The notes beneath the pieces are model-generated. The model worked only from the letters and a program-made list of their open reading frames with translations, was not told where the DNA came from and searched no databases. DNA of 41,606 nucleotides from Chitinophaga pinensis (GTDB lineage: Bacteria; Bacteroidota; Bacteroidia; B-17B0; Aurantibacillaceae). The translations under genes were made by a program, and so were the position numbers. The stretch is from contig CAMCZO010000014.1 of NCBI GenBank assembly GCA_945887955.1, forward strand, positions 1 to 41,606, in the 5' to 3' direction. Shown here in pieces: positions 24,344 through 34,327 of this stretch; the first letter of the stretch is position 1; each line of letters starts with the position of its first letter.

Positions 24344-26087
24344 AATTATAAAATATACATTAATTTTTTTTATATCCTGCATTTTTGTTTGGCTATTATT
24401 TTCATGTCATTTACAAAAAAAACAATCGGAAGTCTTAAAGAATAATTCAGAAAATTCGAAAACAGACGAGTTACAATTTGCTTTTTTATATGTTGATGCT
24501 TGCTCTGCAAGAATGAAAGGAAATTTACAAGAGGCATTAACAATGTTTAAAGAATGTAAACGCATTAATCCCATTAGCGCTCCTGTGAGTTATGAATTGG
24601 CGAATATTTACAAGCTATTAGGGAATAATAAAGAGGCCTTGCCGCACGCGAAATATTGTGCTGATTTCGATTTAAAAAACGAGTGGTATCAATTAATTGC
24701 TATTGATTGCTTGAATGGACAGAAACAATTTGGACAAGCATTGAAATTAAGACAAGCTCTTGCTAAAAATTTCCCAAATAAAATTGAATTTAAAGAAGAT
24801 TTAGCAATTCAGTTTGCATTGATAGGACAATATGATAATGCGTATAAAATATACGATGAACTTGAAACGAATTTAGGTGTTAGTGACCATGTTACTATTA
24901 ATAAAATTAAGTTGTTGAAGAGCCAAAATAAGGCCAAAGAAGCAGAAATTGAATTATTGAAACTGTCTCAATCAAACCTCAAAGAAGTCAAATATTATGG
25001 CTATTTGGCCGATTTTTATTTTGATATTAATAAGCCAGAGAAAGCAAAACAAATGTATGATAAGATGTTGCTTTTAGAGCCTAATAATCCTCATGTTAAT
25101 TTAGCTTTATATGATTACTATAATTCAATAGGGAAAGAAAATGAAGCCTTTGATTGTTTAATAAAAGCATTTCAAAATTCAGAAATTGAGGCAAAGACTA
25201 AGACAGATATTTTATCTTCTTATTACAAAAAGGCAGAAGAATCCTTGCAATCAGATTTTATAAATCAGGGGCTTAGGTTAGCAAAAATAATTTTAACTAT
25301 TCATCCAAAGTTAGCAGAACCAAATTTATTTATTGCAAATTTTTTAATGTTAAAAGATAGTTTGTCCGAAGCAGCATTTTATTTTTTTGAGGCGGCTAAT
25401 TTAGATAAGAGAAACTATAGCACATGGGATAAATTACTTCTTACGGATTATAAATTAGCTAAATTTGATTCTTTAGAGCATCATAGCGCTATTGCCATTG
25501 ATTTGTTCCCAACGTTAGCTTCAACTTATTTTTTTAATGGCATTGCAAATAATCAATTAAAAAATTATTTAAAAGCAGCTAAATCTTTAAACGAAGGCAT
25601 AGAGTTTGTTTATGATAATAAATCTTTAAAGATTGATTTTTACTCTAATTTGGGAGATGCGTATCATTATTTAAAAGAATATTCGAATTCTGATAAAGCG
25701 TTTGAAGAAGCATTAAAAATTAATTCTGACAATACCTACGTATTAAATAATTTTGCTTACTATCTGTCTTTAAGAAATGAAAAGTTATTAATTGCCGAAA
25801 AATATTCTAATCGAGCAAATGAATTAATGCCAAACGACAGAAATTATATGGATACTTTTGGCTGGATTTTATATCAACAAAAAAAATATACTGAAGCAGA
25901 AATTTGGTTATCTAAATCATCTGAAATGGGGATAAAAAACCCAACGATTTTAGAGCATTATGGCGATGTTTTATATAAATTAAATAAAAATGAGGAGGCT
26001 TTAAAAAAATGGATTGAGTCAAAGCAAGCCGGAAATAATGCAGAAGGTTTAGAAAAAAAAATTAAAGAAAAAAAATTAAATGATTAA
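24318..26087 (+). CDS. TPR-repeat lipoprotein
   Basis: A 589-aa protein starting at GTG 24318 (TTG at 24333 also possible). The N-terminus is a lipoprotein signal with the lipobox LLFSC, at residues ~26-30, and the mature part is almost all tetratricopeptide repeats. Good ones are near residues 56-110, 225-290 and 430-575 (for example NLGDAYHYLKEYSNSDKAFE). Such proteins scaffold complexes in the envelope. The operon order (nucleotidyltransferase, TPR, DUF4292, EnvC-like) recurs in Bacteroidota, which suggests an envelope-assembly role. It overlaps the upstream gene by 26 bases and the downstream gene by 8. Confidence 0.85.
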   Translation: MIILKLLRKIIKYTLIFFISCIFVWLLFSCHLQKKQSEVLKNNSENSKTDELQFAFLYVDACSARMKGNLQEALTMFKECKRINPISAPVSYELANIYKLLGNNKEALPHAKYCADFDLKNEWYQLIAIDCLNGQKQFGQALKLRQALAKNFPNKIEFKEDLAIQFALIGQYDNAYKIYDELETNLGVSDHVTINKIKLLKSQNKAKEAEIELLKLSQSNLKEVKYYGYLADFYFDINKPEKAKQMYDKMLLLEPNNPHVNLALYDYYNSIGKENEAFDCLIKAFQNSEIEAKTKTDILSSYYKKAEESLQSDFINQGLRLAKIILTIHPKLAEPNLFIANFLMLKDSLSEAAFYFFEAANLDKRNYSTWDKLLLTDYKLAKFDSLEHHSAIAIDLFPTLASTYFFNGIANNQLKNYLKAAKSLNEGIEFVYDNKSLKIDFYSNLGDAYHYLKEYSNSDKAFEEALKINSDNTYVLNNFAYYLSLRNEKLLIAEKYSNRANELMPNDRNYMDTFGWILYQQKKYTEAEIWLSKSSEMGIKNPTILEHYGDVLYKLNKNEEALKKWIESKQAGNNAEGLEKKIKEKKLND

Positions 26088-26970
26088 AATAGGCTATCTT
26101 TTTTTAAATTTTTTTATAACAATTACGCTTCTTTTTTTAGTGATAAGCTGTAAGCATAAGCTGAAAACACAAAAATCAAAAGAATCATTAATAATTGCTA
26201 CAGATTTAAATAATGAAAAATGTAAATTAGAGCATAAAAGCTCCAGAACCCTTTCTAAGCTTGTTAAGCAAAACGAATTTAATTTTGAATGGGTGTCAGC
26301 TAAAGCTAATGTTGCATCTTTAATTGATAATAATGAAGAGAGTTTTGATATTAAAATTAAAATGAGAAAAGATAGCGCCATTTTGATTTCTATTCAATAT
26401 GTTTTAGGGTTAGAGCTCGCTAAAATTTTAATTACAAAAGATTCGGTTAAGTTTGTGAACTATGTTCAAAAAAACTTTTTTATTGGCGATTTTAATTTTA
26501 TTAATAATTTGTTAAACGCAGATATTGATTATGATATAATTCAAGCCTTGTTGTTTGGAAATAGTGCGGATTTTTATGCTGAAGACGAAACGAAACTAAA
26601 GCCAGTAATCGATAAGCAAAATTGTATTTATTTATTAAGTACAATTCGTAGAATTAAATTAAAAAAAATACAAAGTGGGAAGATAGAAATAAAAGATGCT
26701 TTCCAGGTACTCTCATTAAACCCTGAAAATTTTAAAATTATTCAAAATGAATTTATTGACCCCGTTACAAATCGAAAATTTATGGCAAGATATAGCCAAT
26801 TTAATCAAAAAGATAGTGCTTATGCACCGCATCATGTTGATATTGATATTGTGGCAGAGAAAAAAGCTAGTCTAAAAATTGATTATGTTCGCATTGAGAA
26901 AAATGTAGCTCAAAAATTAATACTGATTATCCCTAAAAAGTATGATGCTCTGCCAATTCAAAAAAAATAG
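26080..26970 (+). CDS. DUF4292 lipoprotein
   Basis: A 296-aa protein with a lipoprotein signal (lipobox LVISC at residue ~24). It has the length and layout of DUF4292 proteins, which have a LolA/LolB-like half-barrel expected to bind a lipid or lipoprotein. I saw no catalytic motif. It starts inside the last codons of the TPR gene and ends after the EnvC-like gene begins (29-base overlap), so translation of the three is probably coupled. The role is inferred to be in outer-membrane assembly. Confidence 0.8.
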   Translation: MIKIGYLFLNFFITITLLFLVISCKHKLKTQKSKESLIIATDLNNEKCKLEHKSSRTLSKLVKQNEFNFEWVSAKANVASLIDNNEESFDIKIKMRKDSAILISIQYVLGLELAKILITKDSVKFVNYVQKNFFIGDFNFINNLLNADIDYDIIQALLFGNSADFYAEDETKLKPVIDKQNCIYLLSTIRRIKLKKIQSGKIEIKDAFQVLSLNPENFKIIQNEFIDPVTNRKFMARYSQFNQKDSAYAPHHVDIDIVAEKKASLKIDYVRIEKNVAQKLILIIPKKYDALPIQKK

Positions 26971-28348
26971 TGTTTTTATCTTTTTGTTGTTATCTTTTTT
27001 ATTTTTTTTAAGTCCAAGTTTTTTAGCTCAATCTTCGAATAAAAATCCAAAAAAAGAGCTAGAAAATAAGAAGAAGCGGATTAATGATGAGATTAAGGAA
27101 ATTAACTCCATTTTAAGCAAAACCAAAGCAAATAAAAAATCTTCAATCGGTAATCTAGTTACAATTAATTTAAGATTACAAAAAAGACAAGATTTGATTA
27201 ATACAATTAGCGCTGAATTAAAAAGCGTAGAATCAGACATTTTCCAAAACGAAAATAAACAAATTCAACTAAAAAATAATTTAATTAAATTAAAAAAGGA
27301 ATATGCTCGCATGCTCGTTTTTGCTCAGCGTAACAAAGATGCTTATAGTAGTCTCATGTTTATTTTTGCATCTTCTGATTTTAATCAGGCATATTCTCGA
27401 TTAAAGTATATGCAACAATATTCTGAATACAGAAAGAAACAAGCCTTAGAGATTATTAATAATCAAAACCAGATTTCGGCCTATATAATAGAGCTAAATG
27501 ATCATCGTCATAAAAAAAACCTATTACTTGGAAACGAAGAAGAAGAAAAACAAGTAATAAAGTTTGAAAAAGTAGAACAAGAGCAAGTACTTTCCGAGTT
27601 GCAAAAAAAGGAAAAACAATTAAAAGCTGAATTACAAAAAAAGAAAGAAGCAGCTTTGCAATTACAATTAGATATTAGAAAATTAATTGAAGAGGAGGTA
27701 CGAAGAAAATCAGTTCAGGCCGCGAAACAATTTGCTAAACAAAAAGAGCAAAAAACTAATTTAATTAAAAAATCAAACGAAGAACAAAAAAAATTAAATA
27801 GTACTGAAACAAAAATTATTCCCGCACCAAAATCTGATAAAATAGAAAATATACCTAAAGATATTATTAAGCCTGAAAAGAAGGAAAATTTATTTGTCCC
27901 TGTTTTAACAGAAGAGGCCGAAGCGTTAAGTATAGATTTCGAAAGCAATCGCGGAAAATTACCATGGCCTGTGGCAAAAGGAATTATTTGCGAACCATAC
28001 GGTGAACATGAGCATCCTGCAATAAAAGGGTTTATGATATTAAATAGTGGGATAGAGATTTGTGCCATTAAAGGAATGCAGGCTCGTGCAGTTTTTGAAG
28101 GGGAAGTTACAAGTATTGCCGTTTCTCCAACTGGTGGAAAACTAGTTATTATTCGCCATGGAGAATATTTAAGTGTGTATTGTAATTTAGCTGAGGTATT
28201 TGTTAAAACAGGACAAAAAGTAATGCTTAAACAATCAATCGGGATAATAATGCATGATGAGGACGAAGGAAAGACATCAATGAATCTTCAAATTTGGAAG
28301 GGCCAAAAAACCATGGATCCCAGCGCGTGGCTATTTAATGCAAGATAA
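26942..28348 (+). CDS. EnvC-like murein hydrolase activator with a degenerate LytM domain
   Basis: A 468-aa exported protein. A signal peptide (residues ~1-30) is followed by a long coiled coil (about 35-300, rich in Glu/Lys/Gln) and a C-terminal LytM/M23 fold (about 340-468). The zinc-binding residues of active LytM enzymes are missing: the first motif reads GFMILNSGIEI without the His/Asp pair, the YxHL position reads YCNL (413-416), and the final HxH position reads MNLQIW (447-452). This is the EnvC/NlpD pattern, where the domain activates an amidase instead of cutting itself. It is the last gene of the envelope operon; an ATG at 26945 is an equal start choice. Confidence 0.88.
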   Translation: MMLCQFKKNSVFIFLLLSFLFFLSPSFLAQSSNKNPKKELENKKKRINDEIKEINSILSKTKANKKSSIGNLVTINLRLQKRQDLINTISAELKSVESDIFQNENKQIQLKNNLIKLKKEYARMLVFAQRNKDAYSSLMFIFASSDFNQAYSRLKYMQQYSEYRKKQALEIINNQNQISAYIIELNDHRHKKNLLLGNEEEEKQVIKFEKVEQEQVLSELQKKEKQLKAELQKKKEAALQLQLDIRKLIEEEVRRKSVQAAKQFAKQKEQKTNLIKKSNEEQKKLNSTETKIIPAPKSDKIENIPKDIIKPEKKENLFVPVLTEEAEALSIDFESNRGKLPWPVAKGIICEPYGEHEHPAIKGFMILNSGIEICAIKGMQARAVFEGEVTSIAVSPTGGKLVIIRHGEYLSVYCNLAEVFVKTGQKVMLKQSIGIIMHDEDEGKTSMNLQIWKGQKTMDPSAWLFNAR

Positions 28349-28366
28349 TAAAAAAAAGCAATAATT

Positions 28367-29320
28367 TTATTTTATATTTTCTAGCATGTTTTTTACCAAT
28401 TTAGGTAAATCGTATTTTTCTTTCCAACCCCAATCTTTTTTTGTTTCATCATCGTTAATACTTTTAGGCCAACTATCAGCAATAGCTTGTCTAAAATCAG
28501 GCTTATAACTAATCTTAAAATCAGGAATATATTTTTTTATTTCTTCAGCAATTTGTTTAGGAGTAAAGCTTATGCCAGATAAATTATAGCTACTACGTAT
28601 TTTAATTTTTTCTGCGGGAGCTTGCATAATTTCGATGGTGGCCCTAATTGCATCCTCCATATGCATCATAGGCAAAGCAGTTGATTCACTTAAAAAACAT
28701 TCGTATTGTTGGGTTTTTATAGCTTCGTGAAAAATATGAACTGCATAATCTGTTGTTCCTCCGCCTGGCGAACTTTTCCAGCCGATTAATCCAGGGTATC
28801 TTAAGCTTCTAACATCTACCTGATATTTTTTAAAATACCATTCACACCATCTTTCGCCTGCTTGTTTGCTTATCCCGTATATAGTTGAAGGCTCCATAAC
28901 TGTATATTGTGGCGTGTTTTCAGCCGGTGTACTTGGACCAAATACCGCAATAGAACTTGGCCAATATAACTGTTTAATATGTTTTTCTTTGGCCAAATCT
29001 AAAAGATGAAATAAACTCTCCATATTTAATTTCCAAGCAAACATTGGATTCTTTTCGCCAGTAGCAGAAAGCATTGCCGCTAAATGATATACTTGGGTAA
29101 TACTATATTTTTTAACCAAGTCAAAAAGCGCGTTTTTATCTAATGCGTCTAATTTTTCAAAAGTATTATTTGTTGAGTTAATAGGAGGGTTTAGATCAGA
29201 AATAATAACACAATCATTACCGTATATTTTAGAAAGAGTTTCAGTCAATTCTATTCCAATTTGACCACTAGCACCAATTATTAAAATTTTTTCTTTTTGG
29301 AACGACATAATAGAATTCAA
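28367..29320 (-). CDS. L-threonine 3-dehydrogenase, SDR (epimerase-like) type
   Basis: A 317-aa protein of the extended short-chain dehydrogenase family. The NAD motif GASGQIG is at 16-22, and the catalytic Ser122/Ser123, Tyr148 and Lys152 (YGISK) are in place. The C-terminal FTPKQIAEEIKKYIPDF and PDFRQAIADSWP match the SDR-type threonine dehydrogenase known from cold-adapted flavobacteria, rather than a UDP-sugar epimerase. It would oxidise L-threonine to 2-amino-3-ketobutyrate; the partner ligase (Kbl) is not in the window. The start could also be ATG 29308. It converges on the EnvC-like gene. Confidence 0.88.
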   Translation of the reverse strand: MNSIMSFQKEKILIIGASGQIGIELTETLSKIYGNDCVIISDLNPPINSTNNTFEKLDALDKNALFDLVKKYSITQVYHLAAMLSATGEKNPMFAWKLNMESLFHLLDLAKEKHIKQLYWPSSIAVFGPSTPAENTPQYTVMEPSTIYGISKQAGERWCEWYFKKYQVDVRSLRYPGLIGWKSSPGGGTTDYAVHIFHEAIKTQQYECFLSESTALPMMHMEDAIRATIEIMQAPAEKIKIRSSYNLSGISFTPKQIAEEIKKYIPDFKISYKPDFRQAIADSWPKSINDDETKKDWGWKEKYDLPKLVKNMLENIK

Positions 29321-29350
29321 TTTATTTTAGTAAACATTTTTGTAATTTAG

Positions 29351-29358
29351 CAAACCTA
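29351..29358 (-). promoter_or_regulatory. -7 box upstream of the threonine dehydrogenase
   Basis: Reads TAGGTTTG on the minus strand, a full match to TAnnTTTG, about 30 bases from the start. No good -33 element was found. Confidence 0.35.
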
Positions 29359-29457
29359 ATTAAAAATGTTTTCATTTAAAAGAAAATAAATGATGGAAGT
29401 ATTATTAAATTCTTGAGATCCAAAAAGTAGATAGTACAAATTTATTTATGCATTAGT

Positions 29458-30522
29458 ATGACCCTTTTAGTAAATAAAATTAATAAAAATGTTTTAAAAC
29501 AACTTTTAAAAGAGGAAAATCTTAAACGGAAAACCATTTCTTTTTATAGGTATGTTTATATTCCAAATCCAATTGATTTTCGCAACGAGCTATTTAAAAT
29601 TCTGACAGATTTAAACTGTTTTGGAAGAATATATTTGGCTCACGAAGGAATAAATGCTCAAATGAGTGTGCCAGAAATTAATTGGGATAAATTTATAAAA
29701 CAACTTAATAATTTCCCTTATTTTAAGGGCATTTCAATTAAACTAGCCATTGATGATAATGGAAAATCTTTTTATAAGCTTGTGGTAAAAGTAAAATCTA
29801 AAATTGTTTCGGATGGAATTAAAGACCCAGATTTTGATCCATCTAAAACAGGCAATTATTTAAATGCAATTGAATTTAATAAAGCCATTGAGGATAATAA
29901 TACAATAGTGATTGATATGCGAAATCATTATGAAAGCGAAGTGGGGCGTTTTGATAGAGCGTTTTGTCCAGATGCGGATACTTTTAGAGAAGAACTTCCT
30001 TTAGTTGTTAATCATCTTAAAGGGCAGGAGGACAAAAAAATAATTATGTATTGTACTGGAGGCATAAGATGCGAAAAGGCAAGCGCCTTCTTAAAATATA
30101 AAGGATTTAAAGACGTAAATCATTTACAAGGCGGTATTATTCAATATACAAATGAAATAAAAGAGCAGAATTTAGATAGTAAATTTAGAGGTATAAATTT
30201 TGTTTTTGATGAAAGAATAGGCGAACGAATTACACCAGATATTTTATCCAAATGTCATCAATGTAACGAACCATGCGATACCCATGTAAATTGTAAAAAC
30301 GATGATTGTCATTTATTATTTATTCAATGCGAAACTTGTGCAAAAAAAATGAGCGGTTGTTGTACCGCAGAATGTTCTAATATTGCTTCATTACCAATTG
30401 AACAACAAAGAGAACTTAGAAAAGGCAGAATAAAAAATGGGCCTGAATGCTTATCAGTTTATAAGAGTAGACTTCGGCCTAATTTGAAAGAAATATTAAA
30501 AAAATCATTACCTTTAAAATAA
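29458..30522 (+). CDS. trhO: tRNA uridine-34 hydroxylase (rhodanese family)
   Basis: A 354-aa cytoplasmic protein of the YceA/TrhO family, which adds oxygen to uridine 34 of tRNA anticodons (5-hydroxyuridine). The N-terminal ferredoxin-like domain (about 25-115, with AHEGINAQMS) is followed by a rhodanese domain. The catalytic Cys199 sits in CTGGIRCEKA. A C-terminal Cys-rich segment (about 265-306, eleven cysteines such as CHQCNEPC and CETC) could bind zinc. It is the first gene of a short + strand pair with homogentisate dioxygenase, 10 bases apart. Confidence 0.93.
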   Translation: MTLLVNKINKNVLKQLLKEENLKRKTISFYRYVYIPNPIDFRNELFKILTDLNCFGRIYLAHEGINAQMSVPEINWDKFIKQLNNFPYFKGISIKLAIDDNGKSFYKLVVKVKSKIVSDGIKDPDFDPSKTGNYLNAIEFNKAIEDNNTIVIDMRNHYESEVGRFDRAFCPDADTFREELPLVVNHLKGQEDKKIIMYCTGGIRCEKASAFLKYKGFKDVNHLQGGIIQYTNEIKEQNLDSKFRGINFVFDERIGERITPDILSKCHQCNEPCDTHVNCKNDDCHLLFIQCETCAKKMSGCCTAECSNIASLPIEQQRELRKGRIKNGPECLSVYKSRLRPNLKEILKKSLPLK

Positions 30523-30532
30523 AAATTTTAAG

Positions 30533-31690
30533 ATGCCTATTTATCATAAGCTGGGTGAAATCCCTAAAAAAAGACACACTATTTTTAAAAGCAAAAATGG
30601 AAATTATTATTATGAACAATTATTTGGAACAGAAGGGTTTATTGGAATGGATTCTCTTTTATACCATACGCATAGGCCAACCCAAGTTAAAGAAATATTA
30701 AAAAGTTACTCTGTGGCCCCTAAAATAGCTGTAGATAAAAATATAAAATCACTTTTGCTTAAAGGCTTTGAAATAAAACCAGTTGAGGATTATTTAGAAA
30801 GTAGAAAAACATTATTGATTAATTCTGATTGCGCAATAGGATTAGCTGCACCAACAAAAAGTCAAACTAATTATTTTTATAAAAATGCCGATGCCGACGA
30901 ATTATTGTTTATACACAAAGGAAAAGGCGTTTTAAAAACATTTATGGGAAACATTTCCTTCGAATACGGAGATTATTTGATTATTCCTCGTGGCATGATT
31001 TATCAATTGCATTTTGAAACTAGCGACAATCGATTATTATTTTGCGAAAGCCATGCTCCATATTATACCCCTAAACGCTATAAGAATTCTCAAGGGCAAC
31101 TTTTAGAGCATTCGCCATTTTGCGAACGGGATTATAAATTGCCAACACAATTAGAAACGCATGATGAAAAAGGAGATTTCATTATTAAAATTAAAAAAGA
31201 AGGCATGATGCATGAGTTTTTATATGCAAGCCATCCTTTTGATGTTGTAGGTTGGGACGGTTATAATTTTCCATGGGGATTTTCAATTCATAATTTCGAG
31301 CCCATTACAGGCCGATTACATCAGCCCCCACCAGTTCATCAAACTTTCGAAACTGCAAATTTTGTTGTATGTAGTTTCTGTCCACGAATGTATGATTATC
31401 ATCCATTATCAATCCCTGCGCCTTATAATCATAGTAATATTGATAGTGATGAGGTTTTGTATTATGTGGCGGGTGATTTTATGAGCCGTAATAATATAGA
31501 ACAAGGCCACATCACCCTTCACCCTAAAGGAATACCTCATGGCCCAGCTCCTGGAGCGATGGAGCGCAGCATCGGACAAAAAGAAACACAAGAATTAGCA
31601 GTAATGATAGATACATTTAAACCTTTAATGGTAACAGAAGATGCCTTAGCAATTGATGATGGGAAGTATTATAAAAGTTGGGTAGATTAA
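30533..31690 (+). CDS. hmgA: Homogentisate 1,2-dioxygenase
   Basis: A 385-aa non-haem iron dioxygenase opening the ring of homogentisate in tyrosine/phenylalanine breakdown. Typical iron ligands are two His and one Glu; here His300 (in PYNHSN), Glu307 or Asp306, and His336 (in GIPHGPAP) fit. The Pro-rich HQPPPVHQTFE segment is family-typical. The length is shorter than the ~440-aa eukaryotic enzyme but normal for Bacteroidota. It follows trhO by 10 bases. Its stop codon overlaps that of the convergent trpS gene within TTAA. Confidence 0.93.
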   Translation: MPIYHKLGEIPKKRHTIFKSKNGNYYYEQLFGTEGFIGMDSLLYHTHRPTQVKEILKSYSVAPKIAVDKNIKSLLLKGFEIKPVEDYLESRKTLLINSDCAIGLAAPTKSQTNYFYKNADADELLFIHKGKGVLKTFMGNISFEYGDYLIIPRGMIYQLHFETSDNRLLFCESHAPYYTPKRYKNSQGQLLEHSPFCERDYKLPTQLETHDEKGDFIIKIKKEGMMHEFLYASHPFDVVGWDGYNFPWGFSIHNFEPITGRLHQPPPVHQTFETANFVVCSFCPRMYDYHPLSIPAPYNHSNIDSDEVLYYVAGDFMSRNNIEQGHITLHPKGIPHGPAPGAMERSIGQKETQELAVMIDTFKPLMVTEDALAIDDGKYYKSWVD

Positions 31691-32661
31691 TTAAAACCAA
31701 GCACTTGTCTAACTTGCTTTAATTTTTCGTTAGCAATTTTTGAAGCCTTTGTCTCTCCTATTGCTAGTTCTTTTTCAAGAGCAGAAGTATTAGTCATTAA
31801 TTTATTGTAATTAATGCGTTGCTCTTTATAGTTATCTAATATTAATTCTAATAATGCATTTTTTGCGTGACCATAACCAAAGCCGCCCTTAATATAATTT
31901 TTGCGCAACTCCTCAGTTTGATTTTCGTTTCCTAATAATTTAAAAATTTTAAAAATAGTATCCGTTGAAGGGTCTTTAGATTCTTCGAGTCCCTTACTAT
32001 CAGTAACAATACTCATTACAATTTTTTTAAGTTCTTTTTCTGGTAGAAAAATATTAATAAAATTATTATAAGATTTACTCATTTTTTGACCATCAATGCC
32101 CGGCACTAACATTACCCGATCATCGACTATAGCTTCAGGAATAACAAAAACATCTGTGCCAACTTTATGATTAAAAGATTTGGCAATATCTGCAGTAATT
32201 TCTAAATGTTGCATTTGATCTTTGCCAACAGGAACTTTGTGCACATCGTATAATAGAATATCTGCTGCCATTAAAACAGGATAAGTAAATAAACCAACAT
32301 TTACATCGCTCAAACGCTCTCCTTTATCTTTAAATGAATGGGCATTAGCTAACATAGGAAAAGGAGTATAGCAATTTAAATACCAAGTTAATTCGCTCAC
32401 TTGAGGCACTTTGCTTTGGCGATAAAAAATAGTTTTAGTTGAATCTAAACCAAAAGCCAACCAAGCGGCTGCTACAGCCATTGTGCTTTCTTTAATAAGT
32501 GCAGGATTTTTTATACTAGTTAAGGCATGAAAATCGGCAATAAATAATAAGCTTTCTGTATTTTCTTTTTTACTTAATTCTATAGCAGGCAAAATAGCAC
32601 CTAAAATATTACCTAAGTGAGGAACATTAGTACTTTGTATACCTGTTAAAATTCTAGTCAT
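31687..32661 (-). CDS. trpS: Tryptophanyl-tRNA synthetase
   Basis: A 324-aa class I synthetase that charges tRNA-Trp. The HIGH-like motif reads PHLGN (14-18) and KMSKS is exact at 193-197. Family segments such as VGKDQMQHLE (145-153) are also present. The length is typical of the short bacterial type. It is 25 bases downstream of an FAD-dependent dehydrogenase gene on the same strand, and its stop overlaps the convergent hmgA stop. Confidence 0.97.
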   Translation of the reverse strand: MTRILTGIQSTNVPHLGNILGAILPAIELSKKENTESLLFIADFHALTSIKNPALIKESTMAVAAAWLAFGLDSTKTIFYRQSKVPQVSELTWYLNCYTPFPMLANAHSFKDKGERLSDVNVGLFTYPVLMAADILLYDVHKVPVGKDQMQHLEITADIAKSFNHKVGTDVFVIPEAIVDDRVMLVPGIDGQKMSKSYNNFINIFLPEKELKKIVMSIVTDSKGLEESKDPSTDTIFKIFKLLGNENQTEELRKNYIKGGFGYGHAKNALLELILDNYKEQRINYNKLMTNTSALEKELAIGETKASKIANEKLKQVRQVLGFN

Positions 32662-32672
32662 AATTTAAAATA

Positions 32673-32680
32673 CAAATGTA
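32673..32680 (-). promoter_or_regulatory. -7 box between the FAD dehydrogenase gene and trpS
   Basis: Reads TACATTTG on the minus strand, a match to TAnnTTTG, 11 bases before the trpS start. The -33 element would fall inside the end of the preceding gene and is poor. trpS may have its own promoter as well as readthrough. Confidence 0.35.
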
Positions 32681-32686
32681 CAACTT

Positions 32687-34261
32687 TTAATAATTAATAC
32701 TATTGATACAGCTTTCTCCATCCATTGCCGCACTAACTATTCCCCCTGCATATCCAGCTCCTTCCCCACAGGGGAATAAATTATGTAGTTGAGGATGATA
32801 AAATAAATCTTTATCTCTTGGAATTCTAACTGGTGTTGAAGTTCGAGATTCTACACCAACAACAATTGCTTCATTCGTCATAAAACCCCGCATTTTAATT
32901 CCAAATGCTTTTAACCCTTCTTTTAATAATGGGCTAATTGTTTTACCAACAACATCTTTAATATTTACACTTGTTAATCCAGGCTGGTAGCTACAATTAG
33001 GAAGATTTGTACTTATTTTATCTTGCGTAAAATCTTCTAATCTTTGCGCAGGGGCCCTTTGTGTTTTGCCCCCAAAAATCCAAGCTTGTTTTTCTATTTG
33101 TTTTTGAAATTCTAAACCGGCGAGAGCGCCATGCTCTTTATATAGTTCAAAATCTTTTAATTCAAGCCCAACTACTATGCCACTATTTGCAAAAGGGTTA
33201 TTTCGTTTACTCGGACTCCAACCATTTGTTACCACTTCTTCTTGATTTGTAGCGCATGGGGCAATAATGCCACCTGGGCACATACAAAAAGAATAAACGC
33301 CATGATTTTTTGTTTGATGAACTAAACTATAACTTGCTGCAGGTAAAAATTCGCGAGTAGCCATAATTTCTTTTAAATTGCCGCAATGGTATTGAATGCC
33401 ATCAATCAAAGATTGAGGATGCTCAACTCTAATTCCAATTGCAAAAGGTTTTGGTTCTAATGATAATTTTTTTGAATTAAGAAGTTCGTATATATCTCTG
33501 GCCGAATGCCCAGTTGCTAAAATCATGTTTTGAATAGGCTCTTTAAATTCAGAAGTCTCTTTCATTAAAGTAATAGCAGAAACAGAATTTTCTTTTATAT
33601 CAAAATCGATTAATTTTGTATTAAAACGAACCTCGCCACCAAAAAAGAGTATTCGCTCTCTAATATTTTCAATTAATTGAGGTAGTTTATTTGTTCCAAT
33701 GTGTGGATGAGCATCTATTAAAATTTCAGGATTTGCGCCATGATAAACAAGAGTTTGAAGAATTTTTTTTATGTTGCCACGCTTATTTGATCGGGTATAT
33801 AACTTGCCATCGCTATATGTGCCAGCGCCACCTTCTCCAAAACAGTAATTGCTTTCTGGATTAACCAAATGATTTTTATTTATGTTAGCTAAATCGCGTC
33901 GACGAGCTTTTACATCTTTTCCTCGGTCAATTAAAATAGGCTTAATACCTAGTTCTAAACAGCGCAATGCGGCAAATAATCCAGCAGGGCCGGCGCCGAT
34001 AATGTGACAAGTTTTTGTTGATTCAGAAACATGCTGGTAATTAATAAAAATTTCATCACTGGTTAATATTTCATCTATGCCGACCAGTACATTTAAATTA
34101 ATTTTAATTTTTCTTCCGCGAGCATCAATGCTGCGTTTTAAAATTTTAATATTTAGGGTGGATCCATCATTTATCTGAAGATTCTTTCTTACCTCTTCTT
34201 TAATAGATTGTTCATTTAAAGAGGATTGAGGACTAAGTTGTAAATTTAATATTTTAGACAT
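32687..34261 (-). CDS. FAD-dependent dehydrogenase (COG2509-like)
   Basis: A 524-aa flavoprotein. An N-terminal ~80-aa ferredoxin-like domain (KNLQINDGSTL, RSIDARGRKIKI) precedes the FAD-binding motif IIGAGPAGLFAALR (87-100). Other family segments are CFGEGGAGTYSDGKLYTR, ATGHSARDIYELL and, near the end, CGEGAGYAGGIVSAAMDG. It belongs to a widespread but uncharacterised bacterial family, and its substrate is unknown. It precedes trpS by 25 bases and follows porT by 66. Confidence 0.85.
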   Translation of the reverse strand: MSKILNLQLSPQSSLNEQSIKEEVRKNLQINDGSTLNIKILKRSIDARGRKIKINLNVLVGIDEILTSDEIFINYQHVSESTKTCHIIGAGPAGLFAALRCLELGIKPILIDRGKDVKARRRDLANINKNHLVNPESNYCFGEGGAGTYSDGKLYTRSNKRGNIKKILQTLVYHGANPEILIDAHPHIGTNKLPQLIENIRERILFFGGEVRFNTKLIDFDIKENSVSAITLMKETSEFKEPIQNMILATGHSARDIYELLNSKKLSLEPKPFAIGIRVEHPQSLIDGIQYHCGNLKEIMATREFLPAASYSLVHQTKNHGVYSFCMCPGGIIAPCATNQEEVVTNGWSPSKRNNPFANSGIVVGLELKDFELYKEHGALAGLEFQKQIEKQAWIFGGKTQRAPAQRLEDFTQDKISTNLPNCSYQPGLTSVNIKDVVGKTISPLLKEGLKAFGIKMRGFMTNEAIVVGVESRTSTPVRIPRDKDLFYHPQLHNLFPCGEGAGYAGGIVSAAMDGESCINSINY

Positions 34262-34327
34262 TTTTTTGGAAGATTTTTATTCCTCATTTTAGTATTTATT
34301 AGCTTTTTGATAAAACCTCATAAATTA

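Noticed and set aside
28367-29320. UDP-glucose 4-epimerase
   Set aside because: The C-terminal half matches SDR-type threonine dehydrogenase (PDFRQAIADSWP), not sugar epimerases.
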